Assembly (NCBI RefSeq): GCF_033473495.1 | Contig: NC_088935.1 | Coordinates: 1,364,001 to 1,428,000, forward strand | Origin: Cercospora beticola | Lineage: Eukaryota; Ascomycota; Dothideomycetes; Mycosphaerellales; Mycosphaerellaceae | Length of the DNA: 64,000 nt | Reading direction: 5' to 3' | Part shown: positions 62,055 to 64,000 of the stretch, piece by piece | Layout: every line of letters starts with the position of its first letter | Numbering within the stretch: position 1 is the first letter of the stretch | The notes under the pieces: generated by a model | Told to the model about the DNA's origin: nothing | What the model saw: the letters and a program-made list of their open reading frames with translations, nothing else | Database searches by the model: none | Translations under genes and position numbers: made by a program

Positions 62055-63513
62055 GATAAGTTAAAATTTAAGTATACTATATTTTTATATCTAGACTACC
62101 TTTTTCTTTCCTTATATTCTATCCGCGGCTACTACTAGACTCTTACTTAGATATAGAAGGATAACTCGGCGCTCTACTTATACTTATTCTTATACCTAAT
62201 AGATAATACTACTAATAATAACTCCGATAGTACTATTAACTCTCTACTAGCTTCGGAGATTAGAGAAGATTTAGAGGACGAGCTCTAACTCTCTATAGTA
62301 GCTTTAGCTAAGCCTTTTCGCTATAAGAAGAAGTCCGATAATCTTTAATAGACTATCTCTAAGGCCTAGCTAAAGAAGAGTAAGCCTACTATAATCGAGA
62401 TACTAAAGAGCTAGAGCTAGAGAACTACTAGAAAGTTAGTACTCTTAGCTTTCTTAACTAAGCTTAACTCCTCGGCCGCTAAATTCTCTTTAGCTAAGTC
62501 TATAATAAAGACCGGCCTAACTTTAGCTAAGTCTATAATAAAAACTAGCTTAATAGATAGTTCTATAGAAACGCCTATCGAGAAGACTAAGCGCTACTCG
62601 AGCTACTTAGTAGAAGCTTAGGAAGAGACTACTATAGCTACTCCTACTCGATTTATAAAACGTAAGGCTACTACTAAGAAGGAGCGCTAGTTAGTCTAGA
62701 GATATTAAGATAGCTAAAAGATATAAAGAGAGCTTACGCTTTAAGACTAAGATATACTCTCGCGTATTTAGTACTAAGATATATACTATATCGAGAATAA
62801 TACTTTTTTAAAATAAAGAGAGAAGTAATTATTATAGTATAACTATATAGCTACTACTACTATACTAGCTATACTTAGCGGCTAGTACTTCCTTTAGATA
62901 GTAGTTAGTAGATAGATATAATTAAAATATATACTTCGCTACTTATAGCTTATTCGTTCTAGATATAGTAACTTCTCTTAGTAAGTATTCGTTCTTAGCT
63001 TTAAGAGTATAGATTTCTAGCTATTTATATAACGTATTATTTTTAGCTTAGAGGCGCCTATATATTATATATATATTACTAGCGTCGTTAGTATTATTTA
63101 TATCCTTATTCTATTTCTCTTTAGCTTATATTATTCCGGATTCTAATATCTTTTTAATATAGTCTAATAGCTATCTATCGTTTAGTATATCGTTATTATA
63201 ATTAGTCTGCTAAGTAGATATATTTCGCGTAAGTATAATAGGTCTTAATAGATCGCTACTCTTAATAAAGTAGAAGAATTATAATTATAAGAGTAGAATA
63301 TAGTAATATATTAAGCGCCTCTAGACTCTCTATCTAGAAATATTAAGAATAATTCTTATCTTCTTAGTTTATATACGTTCTACGTACTTTTATTCTATAC
63401 TAAGTATAAGTAGTACTAGCTATTATATCTTAACGTCTAATAAGCTATATCTCTCGAGCTATATACTTCTAGCTCTTATATAATTACTTACTTAGAAGCC
63501 CGATCCTCTTATC
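62055..63513 (-). mobile_element. unidentified relic, mirror of 29,449-30,907
   Basis: Inverted copy of the relic left of Copia copy 2, with the same decayed minus-strand frame. No independent information. Confidence 0.4.
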
Positions 63514-63520
63514 TACTAGC

Positions 63521-64000
63521 TATAAGAGCGGGTTACGTAATGTTACGTAATGCCTAGGTTACGTAGTAATATACTAAAGATTTATAACCTAGAGCTATCC
63601 GTACTTACTAAGCTCGGATATTATGCCTTTTTAGCTAAGAGGTAACGAAATAAAGCTCTAGGATTTCGCTATTATAAGAATATCTAAGCTTAATAGTTCT
63701 ACTATAGGTTCGGCCGAAGTCGGTAGCTTAGTATATCCGAGGTCTTTAGTTCGATCCTCGCTTAGAGCTAAAAAGCAGAGTTAAAATTGCGTCGGTATAC
63801 GTACTAAAGCTAAATACCTTAGTACTAGATAACGTTTATAGATTTGCCTTATTACGTACTCGTATTACGTAACTAGGTTCCGTACGCGTGCGACCTATAT
63901 ACTTCTATAGTCCCTTACCTATCGCTTTAGAGTTAATATAACTTAGTAAGCACTCTTAGTTACGTAATATACTACGGCCTCTAAGTACGTAATCCGGGCT
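63521..64000. mobile_element. partial miniature LTR element, mirror of 28,962-29,441
   Basis: One 154 bp terminal repeat (63,521-63,674) and 326 bp of the inside, including the tRNA-like segment (about 63,706-63,769). Cut by the window edge. Confidence 0.55.

Larger units (their letters stand above)
51964..64000 (-). repeat. right arm of the >=12,037 bp inverted repeat (runs off the window)
   Basis: Every compared position pairs with 92,962 minus its coordinate in the left arm. The inner breakpoint is sharp: the shared sequence ends after ACTATATA on the left (40,998) and diverges at once. The outer end is not visible. Confidence 0.93.

Overview
The window looks like nuclear DNA of a filamentous ascomycete (Pezizomycotina; a Dothideomycete is plausible but not shown). 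The genes have short 49-71 nt spliceosomal introns with fungal branch points, and the families are typical of such fungi (cystinosin-type PQ-loop transporter, RGS-LOV photoreceptor, HIT-finger protein, Zn2Cys6 factor). The repeats carry extreme repeat-induced point mutation (RIP): for kilobases CpA and TpG are almost absent, TpA is in large excess, and coding frames are broken almost only by TAA/TAG.

Layout. (1) 1-9,230 is a gene-bearing, GC-balanced block: a cystinosin homologue (406-1324, +), a three-exon RGS-LOV photoreceptor (3272-5870, +), a small membrane-type protein (6284-6802, +), four tRNA-like units in a row with long inserts in the anticodon loop (7072-8321, +), and a HIT zinc-finger protein (8385-9082, -). 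(2) 9,231-44,220 is an AT-rich graveyard of nested transposons: an integrase-core relic, a ~6.1 kb Copia element (copy 1, - strand) invaded by two different ~5.05 kb LINEs nested in each other and by two ~1.05 kb short elements, then a 671 bp mini-LTR element, an unidentified relic, and Copia copy 2 (+ strand) invaded by another LINE. (3) 44,220-49,190 is an isolated island of normal composition holding a broken TAP-like hydrolase, an intact two-exon small secreted cysteine-rich protein (45,917-46,257), an unrecognised long reading frame, and a decayed Zn2Cys6 transcription factor. (4) 49,191-64,000 is AT-rich again: an unidentified relic, then an inverted copy of the left graveyard.

Largest structure. 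28,962-40,998 and 51,964-64,000 are inverted copies of each other. Every landmark compared obeys the same mirror sum (left + right coordinate = 92,962), so I see no indels over 12,037 bp, and all spot-checked stretches are identical although both arms are RIP-saturated. The duplication therefore seems younger than the RIP. The right arm runs off the window. The 10,965 bp between the arms contains the gene island with the secreted-protein gene.

The genes do not form one pathway. The left block is ordinary housekeeping and signalling. The island has the character of accessory, fast-decaying sequence in which one small secreted-protein gene remains intact among pseudogenes. Splice sites were assigned by eye from GT/AG, branch-like motifs, frame continuity and family conservation. 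No database search was possible.
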